DNA from: Haliotis asinina
Taxonomy: Eukaryota; Mollusca; Gastropoda; Lepetellida; Haliotidae
Assembly: GCF_037392515.1 (NCBI RefSeq)
Contig: NC_090285.1
Coordinates: 2,173,501 to 2,237,500 of the forward strand
DNA: 64,000 nt
Direction of reading: 5' to 3'
In this document: positions 19,948-28,031 of the stretch, in pieces
Layout: each line of letters opens with the position of its first letter
Position numbering within the stretch: the first letter of the stretch is position 1
Made by a program: the position numbers and the translations under genes
Notes under the pieces: model-generated
What the model was told of the DNA's origin: nothing
Databases searched by the model: none
What the model saw: the letters and a program-made list of their open reading frames with translations, nothing else

Positions 19948-20973
19948 ATGGCACGTAGGAAATTATCAGAGGCCACTCGTTGGCAAATAATCGGCATGAG
20001 GAATGCTGGTATGTCTCTAAGACAAATCGGGACTCAAATCGGACGACATCATTCCATAATTTCAAAACTTTTGAAAAAATACCGGGCCACTAATGAAGTT
20101 AAAGACCTGCCTAGACCAGGAAGACCCAGGAAGACCACAGTCCGGGAGGACAGAGCTTTACTGAGACTTGTACGGCGCAGGTCCTTCGACTCGAGCTCTC
20201 GGTTGAGACAGGAGTGGCTTCCAGGGAGACCCATCTCGAACAGGACTGTTCGGAATCGTCTGAAAGCTGCAGGATACCGGGCAAGGAGGCCAATCAAGCG
20301 ACCCAGACTGTCTCCAGCCCATAAGGCAGCCCGACTGGCCTGGTGTAATGACCGTTTGCACTGGAACATTGCCTCTTGGAGGAAGGTCCATTTCTCAGAT
20401 GAGAGCCGGTTCTTGCTGCACATGGTGGACGGTCGTACTCGGGTCTGGAGGCAGAGGAACACAGCAATGGCTCCACGGAACATCCAGGAGACTGTGGCCT
20501 TTGGGGGAGGTTCCGTTATGGTATGGGGGTGCATTTCCATGAACTGCAAGTTGGATATCATTACCATCCGTGGCAACCTTAACGGTGTTCGTTACCAACA
20601 GGAGGTTCTTGACAGGGCTGTGGTACCTCATTTTGAGAACCATCCTCTGGCAACGAGACCCATATTTATGGACGACAATGCTAGACCTCACAGGGCGCAT
20701 GCTGTAAATGATTTTTTGCGGCAAAATGCAATTGACAGAATTCCATGGCCTGCCATGAGCCCTGACCTCAACCCCATTGAACATTTGTGGGACTTTATTG
20801 GCCGTCGTGTGAGGCAGACAGACCCACCAGTCCATAATCTCAACGAATTGACGGCTGCCCTGCATGAGGAGTGGAACAGGATCCCCCAGAATCAGATCCG
20901 GAGACTCATCCAAGGAATGAGGAGGCGTCTGGAATCGGTGGTGCGTGCGCAGGGAGGACACACTAGATATTGA
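19948..20973 (+). CDS. Tc1-like transposase, 341 aa, intact
   Basis: Catalyses cut-and-paste transposition at TA sites. The N-terminal half (~1-110) has two helix-turn-helix DNA-binding units (SLRQIGTQIGRHHSIISKLL, then a paired-like second unit ending NRTVRNRLKAAGYRARRP) joined by the GRPR hook at 58-61. The catalytic half has D151 (FSDES), D243 (DDNARPHRA) and E278 (DLNPIEHLWD), with 34 residues between the last two, hence DD34E. Length matches the family (~340 aa). The frame is open 55 codons further upstream from 19783, but that extension has no family counterpart, so I start at the MARRK methionine. All key residues are present, so the gene could be active. Confidence 0.95.
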   Translation: MARRKLSEATRWQIIGMRNAGMSLRQIGTQIGRHHSIISKLLKKYRATNEVKDLPRPGRPRKTTVREDRALLRLVRRRSFDSSSRLRQEWLPGRPISNRTVRNRLKAAGYRARRPIKRPRLSPAHKAARLAWCNDRLHWNIASWRKVHFSDESRFLLHMVDGRTRVWRQRNTAMAPRNIQETVAFGGGSVMVWGCISMNCKLDIITIRGNLNGVRYQQEVLDRAVVPHFENHPLATRPIFMDDNARPHRAHAVNDFLRQNAIDRIPWPAMSPDLNPIEHLWDFIGRRVRQTDPPVHNLNELTAALHEEWNRIPQNQIRRLIQGMRRRLESVVRAQGGHTRY

Positions 20974-21126
20974 TGAAAGTCGGTGTGCAGACTCTCAGAT
21001 GACTGTTCTTTCTTTCCATGTGACATTTGTGTTAATACACCTGACAACAACGTCTGTGGATGAATAGTAAATTGTGTCCATTTTTTCATGAATTTAAGAC
21101 AGTTTTAAGAATTTGGATTTCGTTGC

Positions 21127-21132
21127 AATAAA
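21127..21132 (+). promoter_or_regulatory. Polyadenylation signal AATAAA of the transposase gene
   Basis: AATAAA lies about 150 bp after the transposase stop, inside the transposon. Confidence 0.6.
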
Positions 21133-21266
21133 GCAAAGTCTTGATACTTTTTCCCTTTAAGTTGTTTGTCAGAGATCGTCTGTTGAATAAAAAAGTGTCA
21201 AACTATATCAACCCGGCATATTTTGATTGTCAGAACACTTCAAAGTTGCTCCAATAGAAAAAATTG

Positions 21267-21293
21267 GGGTGTTGCTTGATTAATTTCCAGGTG
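21267..21293 (-). repeat. Tc1-like right terminal inverted repeat
   Basis: Ends in CCAGGTG followed by the TA duplication; the inverted match of the left end. Confidence 0.85.
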
Positions 21294-21812
21294 TATAGAT
21301 CAGTCGTGCGAGATAAGAGTGACACTGTGTGGAATATCAACCTGAACGTGCCGGCGCGATCGATGAAAGGTATCCTGGTCGTCCCCGTGGAGGATTACGA
21401 GCCATTCCGGAGGGACAGCGAGAAGTTTTTCAACCCCGAGATTGAAAAGGTGGAAGTGACTATCGAGGGCGTGCCCAACCAGCTGTTCAGTCATGGTATA
21501 AGACCACACCAGCAGTGGGATGAGATAAAAAAGCTACCAGTGGGGGATTACATAACAAAGGACCTGGACCTCGGCTCCGTGCAGATCGGTGAATACCTGA
21601 CCACCAAGTACGCCTTATGGTTGGACATGCGATCCACGGATGATGATAAACTGCACGGTAGCGGGCGTCGTATAGATAACGGCAGCGAAGGGATAACCAT
21701 CCAGATTACTAAGAAGGCTCAAACCGCTGGTAAGTTGAAATTATATCTGTACGTTATTATGGACGCGCAACTTAATATAGACAATGGGAGATTCGTGCAA
21801 GCCATCTACTGA
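21294..21812 (+). pseudogene. Polinton major capsid protein gene, part after the transposon
   Basis: Remainder of the capsid gene beyond the transposon, with C-terminal jelly-roll features (FFNPEIEKVEVTIEGVPNQL, later LKLYLYVIMDAQLNIDNG). Its end overlaps the packaging ATPase start by 29 bp. The TA at 21294-21295 is the transposon's target duplication. Confidence 0.85.
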
Positions 21813-22416
21813 TGGGGGGTACCCCCACCTCCCCACTGACCCACACTGCGCTATCATATGCGGGCAGACTGGCTGTGGGAAGACCGTTTTCGTGTTGGAT
21901 ATGTTGGAGGGTTACTACAAGGATGTGTTCGATAACATCGTTATCATGTGCCCTACTCTGAGCATGAATAAAACGTACGCGCGACCTTGGGTGATGACTG
22001 ACCCGGACGTACATAAAATCGACCCTGGAACACGCCTGCAGGACTGGTTGAAAGCTCTTCACGAGAAATTTAAAGGGGAACCGACGCTGTTCATACTGGA
22101 CGACTGCAGCGCTAATCGCGAGATAACAAAAAAGAGAGACATGCTATCGTACCTGGCCTTCTCCGGCCGGCATGCAAATCACAGCGTCTGGGTGCTAACG
22201 CAGAAGTTCAACTCGGTGTTGAAAGACCTCAGGGAGCAGACGCGATGGGTGGCCTTATTTCACTGCAAGGACAGGGATTCGTTTGAGGAGTGTTTGAGAG
22301 AGAACGATGTGATGAGTAAATTAGAACGGGAACGGGTGAAGAAACAGCTCGCTGAAACTAAACACGCTAAGCTCGTTCTAAAAACCGACCAACCAGTAGC
22401 ATATATAGTATGCTAA
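21784..22416 (+). CDS. Polinton packaging ATPase (FtsK/HerA type), 210 aa
   Basis: Genome-packaging NTPase of the Polinton morphogenesis module. Walker A is GQTGCGKT at residues 27-34; Walker B is TLFILDD at 101-107. A conserved SGRHANHSVWVLTQ block follows, as in other A32-like ATPases of Polintons, virophages and large DNA viruses. The start overlaps the capsid gene end. The GC-rich palindrome GGGGGTACCCCC at 21815-21826 encodes part of the leader before the domain. Length is normal for the family. Confidence 0.92.
   Translation: MGDSCKPSTDGGYPHLPTDPHCAIICGQTGCGKTVFVLDMLEGYYKDVFDNIVIMCPTLSMNKTYARPWVMTDPDVHKIDPGTRLQDWLKALHEKFKGEPTLFILDDCSANREITKKRDMLSYLAFSGRHANHSVWVLTQKFNSVLKDLREQTRWVALFHCKDRDSFEECLRENDVMSKLERERVKKQLAETKHAKLVLKTDQPVAYIVC
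21815..21826. repeat. GC-rich palindrome GGGGGTACCCCC
   Basis: The same 12-bp core as at 17667, followed by CACCTCCCCACTGAC. It falls in the N-terminal leader of the ATPase gene. Confidence 0.7.
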
Positions 22417-22440
22417 AGCTAAGCAAAGCTAAGCATAGCT

Positions 22441-23148
22441 ATGATATTTGAAGTGTTTGTCGTGTGCAACTTAACCTTCATTTCTCTGTGTTTTGCCTGT
22501 ATCGGGTATTATATAGTTAAAACTAAATCTTACTTGTTATATTATAAGATGGAGTGTGAGGAATTGCTCGAACAGTTGGTACCTGGGGGTGTGGGGGATT
22601 CCCCCATGCGAGAGAAACTGGTGGCGTTGGCTGTTGGCGGCAAAGCCAAACATTACTTTGGAGACTACACTCCGGATAAAATTAACAAAATGTCAGCCGA
22701 AGAAATCGATAAGCTGTACGCTAGATACGAGTCCCGGCTCGGAGCAGAAATGACAAAGACAATAGGATCGGCTATGACCCAGATATACACCGGTATTGTA
22801 TCACACTTCCTTCCCATTCCACCAGAGCGCCGACTTTACCTGTGGGAGGACCTCGAGAAAGACCCTTTTATCGAACACGCCGTGAGCTCTATCAGCTGCG
22901 GGCTGTACCACAAATATGGTATGTTGTTGGCTCCAGTGACGGCGGCGATTATCACGGCAAAACATTGTCAATTTGAGAGAAAGAATAATAATAATAGTAT
23001 AGATGGATGCTGCACAGGAACCAGTGAGGGAAACCCCAGTGGTGGTACCCCCCACACCCCCAACAGTGAGGGAAACTCCACTGGAGGAAACCCCCACAGT
23101 GAGGGAAGTGACCCCTTCACAAACAGTAACCAGACAGAAGAATCCTAA
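22441..23148 (+). CDS. Polinton conserved protein, 235 aa, function unknown
   Basis: One N-terminal hydrophobic segment (~5-26) precedes a second possible start at residue 37 (22549). The core (~60-180: DKINKMSAEEIDKLYARYESRLGA, SHFLPIP, DPFIEHAVSS, LLAPVTAAIITAKHC) resembles a protein widely found in invertebrate Polintons, of unknown role. The last ~55 residues are Gly/Ser/Pro/Asn-rich, made of SEGN-type repeats, and overlap the next gene in another frame for 146 bp. In relatives the protein ends soon after the KHC block, as I recall, so this tail may be an overlap product. Three direct AAGCTAAGC-like repeats precede the start. Confidence 0.75.
   Translation: MIFEVFVVCNLTFISLCFACIGYYIVKTKSYLLYYKMECEELLEQLVPGGVGDSPMREKLVALAVGGKAKHYFGDYTPDKINKMSAEEIDKLYARYESRLGAEMTKTIGSAMTQIYTGIVSHFLPIPPERRLYLWEDLEKDPFIEHAVSSISCGLYHKYGMLLAPVTAAIITAKHCQFERKNNNNSIDGCCTGTSEGNPSGGTPHTPNSEGNSTGGNPHSEGSDPFTNSNQTEES
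22593..22605. repeat. GC-rich palindrome GGGGGATTCCCCC
   Basis: The variant with centre ATT instead of TA, preceded by another GGGGGTGT. It encodes a Gly-rich loop (PGGVGDSP). Confidence 0.65.
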
Positions 23149-23341
23149 GAGAGTAGCTGCCGGTAAAAAACGGTGGTGTAACCAACATAAAGTGACCAAC
23201 CCAACCCGACTGTTGTTGGCTGTAGGTGTAACTGCTGCCTTGGCTATCTCGTGGTTATACGTGGGGGTACCCTCCCACAGTGAGCCACCACCCAACAGTG
23301 AGCCCCCCACCCCCACGGTAGACCCGCATATCATGTTATAA
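23003..23341 (+). CDS. Polinton small membrane protein with basic motif, 112 aa
   Basis: A Pro/Thr/Glu-rich N-terminal part built on repeats (VRETP three times), then the basic block KNPKRVAAGKKRW, which recurs in small Polinton proteins, then one hydrophobic segment (~69-87, LLLAVGVTAALAISWLYVGV) and a Pro-rich tail. The first 146 bp overlap the previous gene in another frame. The repeats in the overlap come from CAGTGAGGGAAAC-type DNA repeats, read as VRETP here and SEGN there. Probable virion membrane or DNA-binding protein; the function is unproven. Confidence 0.7.
   Translation: MDAAQEPVRETPVVVPPTPPTVRETPLEETPTVREVTPSQTVTRQKNPKRVAAGKKRWCNQHKVTNPTRLLLAVGVTAALAISWLYVGVPSHSEPPPNSEPPTPTVDPHIML
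23261..23280. repeat. GC-rich palindrome, GTGGGGGTACCCTCCCAC
   Basis: Imperfect palindrome followed by AGTGAGCC repeats, at the C-terminal tail of the small membrane protein. Confidence 0.6.
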
Positions 23342-23368
23342 TTTTAATATTTTTATATCATATACATA

Positions 23369-23596
23369 ATGTCTGAGGGGAAAACGTTCGTCAACGACGC
23401 ATACCACGCCACAGTGGTCGCCAGTCTAGCCGTAGGGTACGCTCGGTTGACTAAAATGGTGCTTAAACAACCAACTATCAAGCTAGATTTCAACCTACAG
23501 GATATGGGTATGCTCATAATGAACCTTGGTATGGCGATGGCCACAAAAGACATCCTAGTAAAACAAGGGATAATACCTGATAATATAATGAAATAA
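23369..23596 (+). CDS. Polinton small hydrophobic protein, 75 aa
   Basis: Short, largely hydrophobic protein with the start KTFVNDAYHATVVASLAVGYARL and the end ATKDILVKQGIIPDNIM, blocks I associate with a small conserved Polinton protein. Two hydrophobic stretches (~12-32 and ~44-60) suggest membrane association. An AT-rich tract of ~25 bp precedes the ATG. Function unknown. Confidence 0.75.
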   Translation: MSEGKTFVNDAYHATVVASLAVGYARLTKMVLKQPTIKLDFNLQDMGMLIMNLGMAMATKDILVKQGIIPDNIMK

Positions 23597-23603
23597 ATAT
23601 AGG

Positions 23604-23985
23604 ATGGCCACGATAGCTATGATGGTCGGTGGGGCGTTAGTGAATGCCCTGGCATTTTCCGGGAGTAATTTCCTCTTCTCGAAACTACGAGATGATCACG
23701 CGGCTGAAATACAGGAAGAAAGGAAGCGACACGATCTCGCTACTCCAGAGGATCGATTTTATTAACGAACAGCTCAAGCGTGAAAACCATGCCATTAAAA
23801 CATTCTACGATGTCGATGAAGCAATGAAAGAATACTATCTACTAACTGGTAAACAATTGGAACCGCTCAATAAACCCACACTCGCTCAGTACTACACACC
23901 ATCCAAGGGACAAATGAATCGTGAACTGGGCTTCATAGTGTTGGGTATAGCAGCTACTGCGTTGGTTGCGAAGCAATTAAACTAA
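23604..23985 (+). pseudogene. Polinton conserved membrane-tethered protein (broken)
   Basis: Counterpart of a small protein common to invertebrate Polintons: a hydrophobic Ala/Gly-rich start, a charged middle, and a C-terminal block DVDEAMKEYYLLTGKQLEPL and YYTPSKGQ followed by a hydrophobic tail (GFIVLGIAATALVA). It is counted among the broken genes of the element. The function in intact relatives is unknown. Confidence 0.65.
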
Positions 23986-24004
23986 AATACCTTTATAAGT
24001 AAAC

Positions 24005-24265
24005 ATGAGACCCGCTCCATACCGATGCGAATACATACTTATGGGGAAGACCGAGGCCTGTGGTAGGAAATGCAGGAATCAGGGGTTCTGTTGTTTCCAT
24101 ATGGGAAGTCCTAACTACACGTGTTCTGTGTGTGGTATCGGGGTTAAAGGGCACTACTGTCTATGTAAAGCTCACGGAGCGAACGTAGTCAGACATCAAC
24201 TCATCTACGAGAATAAAAAAGGCTACATAAAAGAACGTAGGCGACTGCTCAAGATAGCCACTTAA
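24005..24265 (+). CDS. Polinton small Cys/His-rich protein, 86 aa
   Basis: Twelve Cys and several His in 86 residues, arranged as two clusters: C8...C19, C23, C28-C29, H32, then CSVC (40-43), CLCKAHG (~52-58). This pattern could bind two zinc ions. A basic tail (KERRRLLK) follows. Proteins of this type sit next to polymerase in other Polintons; a nucleic-acid-binding role is inference. It lies 58 bp before the polymerase gene. Confidence 0.7.
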   Translation: MRPAPYRCEYILMGKTEACGRKCRNQGFCCFHMGSPNYTCSVCGIGVKGHYCLCKAHGANVVRHQLIYENKKGYIKERRRLLKIAT

Positions 24266-24323
24266 GAGTTACCTCCCCTTACTGTGAACCAATTAGACAT
24301 TAGTTCTCTTAGGTGTAAACACG

Positions 24324-27300
24324 ATGTCTACTGTAAGCGAGCTCAAGCGGGTCGCAAAACAGAGAGGTGTGATCGGGTATTCTAGAATGCGGAAGTCAGC
24401 ATTGTTGAGATTACTAGGTTTAGAAGCCCCTCCTACGGTAAAACAATTAAAAGCTCAAGCAAAACAGCTTGGACACACGGGTTATTCAAACCTGGGGAGA
24501 GCCGGGTTAACCGCATTGTTATCACATGCCCCCGTAGCACGTCCCACTGTAAAACAACTGAAAGCCGAGGCACACGATTTGGGTTTAGGCGGGTATTCCC
24601 TTATGAGAAAACCACAGCTTTTAGAATTATTACGGCAGAATAGAGCTATTGACCTACAGTTCGTGAGCACTGAGCGCGCTGTAGGTAACTATTTGAGAGG
24701 TTGGCGCATGCACGTTGATAGAAACATAGACATTATAGATATCAAGCCTCTGATAGCTGATAAGGTCAACCAGGAACTAAATAATCTAGGAAGTATCAAG
24801 TTTCAGATCACAGTGAAAATGTCGCTCGATAAGCAGATTGGGGGCCCCACAGGGGCCACTGAGTATGTTCAGCCTTACTTCCGAGGTCAACAAGAGGTCG
24901 TCACACATGCAGAGACCATTGACGCATCAATCGATACAAGTTTTCAGCAGATACGAGAATACCTAGAACGCTATACACACTTGGGGTCCGGGTGGGCTGT
25001 AGATAAAATCGATAATGTCTATCTAGACATAGCTAACTACGTGCCGTTCAGAGGCGGGTCATACCTAGCCTTGCCTCCCTACTATAGGAACAAACATGCC
25101 ATAGTAAACGTTAAGAATAGAGGAAACAATTGCCTTAGGTTAGCTATCAGGTCAGCCTTATTTCCAGCTGGCAAGAATTCAGATAGGCTTTCTAGTTATC
25201 CCCAAGACGATGGGCTTAATTGGGATGGTATAGATGAACCCACCCCCATATCCCAGATCACTAAAGTAGAAAAACAGAATAATCTGGCTATAAATGTCTT
25301 TGGGCACGAAGGTAACACAACAATAGTACACAGGGTCAGCCCGGTGAAGGATCGCCAAGTTATCAATATATTCATGATCCAACTAGGTGAAAAGTATCAC
25401 TACACGTGGATAAAACATCTCAGCCGGTTGTTGCACGACCAGTCGAAACACGATGGGGAAAAACACTTTTGTGTACGATGCCTACACGGTTTCAGTCGAG
25501 CTGATTTATTAGAATCCCACCGGGATGATTGCCAAGGTGTGGGGCAGACGGCCATACGAGTCGACATGCCTAAGGAAGGTGAAAATATCCTAAAATTCAG
25601 TAACCACAAGAACCAAATGTCTGTACCTTATATTATATACGCCGACTTCGAAGCCTTAGTTGTGGGTGGGGATTCCCCCACACCCCCTAGTGGGGGTAGC
25701 TTCACCCACAAGACACAAGAGCATAAAGCCTGTTCGTTTGGATACATTGTCGTCCGTTGTGACGGGGAAACGAAAGCTCCGGTAGTGTATAGGGGCCCTG
25801 ACGCGGCTGAAAGGTTTCTAAAGTGTTTGCAGGAGGAAGAAAAAATTATTAGGAATGCATTGTATAGAATCGCTCCCATGCGTATGACCCGAGCCGACAG
25901 GCTAGCCCACGCTAGTAGCACTAACTGTCACGTGTGCGACTCACCACTTAACGGTGATTCGGTGAGAGATCACTGCCACATAACTGGTAAGTATAGAGGC
26001 GCCGCTCACAACGCGTGCAACCTCAAGCTTAAAATCAACCCTAAGACAATAAACATCCCCGTTGTCTTTCACAACTTGAGAGGGTACGACTCACACTTGA
26101 TCATGCAGGCCATCGCGAAAATCGATGGTAATATAACGTGCATCCCCAACAACATGGAGAGATACATCTCCTTCAGCTTAAACAGACTTAGGTTCATTGA
26201 CTCGTTTCAGTTCCTCCTGTCGTCACTCGACAGTCTGGTCAAGGCCAACAATACCTTCCCTATCACCGATCGATACACAGACGCCGAGACTAGACCCCTG
26301 CTTATGAGGAAGGGTGTGTACCCCTATGAGTACATGGATAGTTGGGACAAGTTCACCGAGACCAGACTACCCCCTATTGACTGCTTTTATAGCAAGCTGA
26401 ATGAGGCGTCCGTCTCACGAGATGATTACTCGCACGCGACTAACGTATGGAATAAACTGGGTTGTAAGAACCTGGGTGATTATCACGACCTGTACTTGAG
26501 GACAGATGTACTGCTGTTAGCCGACGTGTTTGAAACGTTCAGGCGGACCTGTTTAAAGCAGTATAGACTCGACCCCGCATGGTATTACACCAGCCCAGGT
26601 CTGTCGTGGGACGCCTTGCTTAAAAAGACCGGAGTTAATTTGGAATTGCTCACAGATTACGACATGCACCTATTCATTGAGAAAGGCTTGCGAGGTGGGA
26701 TTTCCATGGCATCCAAACGATACGCGAAAGCAAATAATCAATACGTGAAAGGTTACGATCCTAACAAACCAACCAATCACATTCTATACCTCGACGCAAA
26801 CAACCTGTACGGCTGGGCCATGAGCCAGTATCTACCTACAGGGGGATTCGAATGGGTACCCCACGTTGATGTTATAGAGGTTGCACCAGATTCGAACAAA
26901 GGGTATATCCTCGAAGTTGACTTAGAGTATCCCAAGGAATTACACACATCGCACAACAGCTATCCCCTTGCACCCGAACGTATGAGGGTTAACCCAGACT
27001 GGATGTCTGAGTACCAACATAACTTGTCAGGTGGGTGTGTGACAGACGTTGAAAAACTCGTGCCTAACTTAATGAATAAGACCAAGTACATCGTTCACTA
27101 TCGCAACCTACAGCTGTACCTGTCGTTGGGTATGAGGCTGACCAAAATACACAGGGTGCTCATGTTCGACCAGAGTCCATGGATGGAGCCCTACATCAGA
27201 ATGAACACAGACCTACGAAAAAAAGCCACCAGTGATTTTGAGAAAAATCTCTACAAGCTCATGAATAACTCGGTGTTTGGTAAGACTATGGAAAACCTGA

Positions 27301-28031
27301 GGAAACGCGTAACCGTGAAGCTGGTTAGATCTAGTGAGGAAGACAAGCTCAGGAAATTGATAGCCAGTCCGGCATTCAACCGTAGTAAGATATTCACAGA
27401 AAACCTGGTTGCCCTACACATGAAGAAAAGCCACATAAAATTCAACCGGCCTGTTTACGTGGGGATGAGCATCCTCGATTTATCCAAACACCTGATGTAC
27501 GACTTTTACTACAACGAGCTCAAGAAACAGTACGGCGACAGTTGTGAAGTGCTGTACACTGACACGGATTCCCTGCTGATGGAGGTTCGAACCGAGGACG
27601 TGTACGAGGACATGAAAAAACACCTTGATTTATACGACACCAGCGATTACCCTAAGACCCATACCCTACACAGCACGGTAAATAAAAAGGTCCTAGGTAA
27701 GATGAAGGACGAGTGTGCTGGCACGCCCATAGCCGAGTACATAGGTTTGAGACCTAAGATGTACTCCATACTGAAAGCCGACAATAGTGAGATCCGGAAG
27801 GCTAAGGGGGTTAAGAAGTATGTGGTGAAACAACACATCAAACACGCCAGATTCAAGGAAGCCCTGTTCAAGACCCGTACCTTTAGACATAAAATGAACA
27901 CACTTAGAAGTGATGGGCATAAGATATACGGACTGACTATAAACAAGACGTCCCTGTCGCCTATGGACACGAAACGTTGGATAGCTATTGATGGTATAAA
28001 CACATATGCGTATGGACATGAAAAAATTTGA
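24324..28031 (+). CDS. Polinton protein-primed DNA polymerase B, 1,235 aa
   Basis: Replicates the element. In order: three SAP-like repeats (residues ~7-31, 42-66, 79-103; consensus LKxxAxxxGxxGYS...LL); a block with GNNCLRLAIRSALFP typical of Polinton polymerases; a C2HC-type finger (~383-404); exonuclease motif I ADFEALV (~439); an endonuclease VII-like finger with CHVC and RDHCHITGKYRGAAHNACN (~534-560); exonuclease motif II HNLRGYDSHL (~583); exonuclease III region YLRTDVLLLADVF; palm motif A DANNLYGWAM (~824); motif B NNSVFGKT (~981); motif C YTDTDSL (~1077). Length fits the family. Its end overlaps the integrase start by 26 bp. No AT-rich promoter tract precedes it, unlike the structural genes. 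Confidence 0.96.
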   Translation: MSTVSELKRVAKQRGVIGYSRMRKSALLRLLGLEAPPTVKQLKAQAKQLGHTGYSNLGRAGLTALLSHAPVARPTVKQLKAEAHDLGLGGYSLMRKPQLLELLRQNRAIDLQFVSTERAVGNYLRGWRMHVDRNIDIIDIKPLIADKVNQELNNLGSIKFQITVKMSLDKQIGGPTGATEYVQPYFRGQQEVVTHAETIDASIDTSFQQIREYLERYTHLGSGWAVDKIDNVYLDIANYVPFRGGSYLALPPYYRNKHAIVNVKNRGNNCLRLAIRSALFPAGKNSDRLSSYPQDDGLNWDGIDEPTPISQITKVEKQNNLAINVFGHEGNTTIVHRVSPVKDRQVINIFMIQLGEKYHYTWIKHLSRLLHDQSKHDGEKHFCVRCLHGFSRADLLESHRDDCQGVGQTAIRVDMPKEGENILKFSNHKNQMSVPYIIYADFEALVVGGDSPTPPSGGSFTHKTQEHKACSFGYIVVRCDGETKAPVVYRGPDAAERFLKCLQEEEKIIRNALYRIAPMRMTRADRLAHASSTNCHVCDSPLNGDSVRDHCHITGKYRGAAHNACNLKLKINPKTINIPVVFHNLRGYDSHLIMQAIAKIDGNITCIPNNMERYISFSLNRLRFIDSFQFLLSSLDSLVKANNTFPITDRYTDAETRPLLMRKGVYPYEYMDSWDKFTETRLPPIDCFYSKLNEASVSRDDYSHATNVWNKLGCKNLGDYHDLYLRTDVLLLADVFETFRRTCLKQYRLDPAWYYTSPGLSWDALLKKTGVNLELLTDYDMHLFIEKGLRGGISMASKRYAKANNQYVKGYDPNKPTNHILYLDANNLYGWAMSQYLPTGGFEWVPHVDVIEVAPDSNKGYILEVDLEYPKELHTSHNSYPLAPERMRVNPDWMSEYQHNLSGGCVTDVEKLVPNLMNKTKYIVHYRNLQLYLSLGMRLTKIHRVLMFDQSPWMEPYIRMNTDLRKKATSDFEKNLYKLMNNSVFGKTMENLRKRVTVKLVRSSEEDKLRKLIASPAFNRSKIFTENLVALHMKKSHIKFNRPVYVGMSILDLSKHLMYDFYYNELKKQYGDSCEVLYTDTDSLLMEVRTEDVYEDMKKHLDLYDTSDYPKTHTLHSTVNKKVLGKMKDECAGTPIAEYIGLRPKMYSILKADNSEIRKAKGVKKYVVKQHIKHARFKEALFKTRTFRHKMNTLRSDGHKIYGLTINKTSLSPMDTKRWIAIDGINTYAYGHEKI
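25662..25710. repeat. GC-rich palindromic insert in the polymerase gene
   Basis: GTGGGTGGGGATTCCCCCAC and a mirror-like CCCCCTAGTGGGGG follow each other. They encode a Gly/Ser/Pro/Thr loop just after exonuclease motif I. Confidence 0.65.

Larger units (their letters stand above)
19682..21293 (+). mobile_element. Tc1-like DNA transposon, 1,612 bp, inside the Polinton
   Basis: Flanked by TA at 19680-19681 and 21294-21295. The ends are inverted repeats of ~26 bp: the left begins CATATGGAAATTAATTAAG, and the right end read in reverse begins CACCTGGAAATTAATCAAG, with three differences. It holds one intact transposase gene, an AATAAA signal at 21127-21132, a ~266-bp 5' and a ~320-bp 3' non-coding part. 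All features fit the Tc1/mariner superfamily. It is younger than the Polinton, whose capsid gene it splits. Confidence 0.96.

Noticed and set aside
20049-20961. Minus-strand open frames of 175 and 188 aa in the Tc1-like element
   Set aside because: They are antisense to the transposase, which has all family motifs on the plus strand.
23743-23768. Possible spliceosomal introns in the Polinton genes
   Set aside because: I looked for GT...AG pairs that would explain gene ends but found no convincing branch or boundary signals; Polinton genes are mostly intronless.
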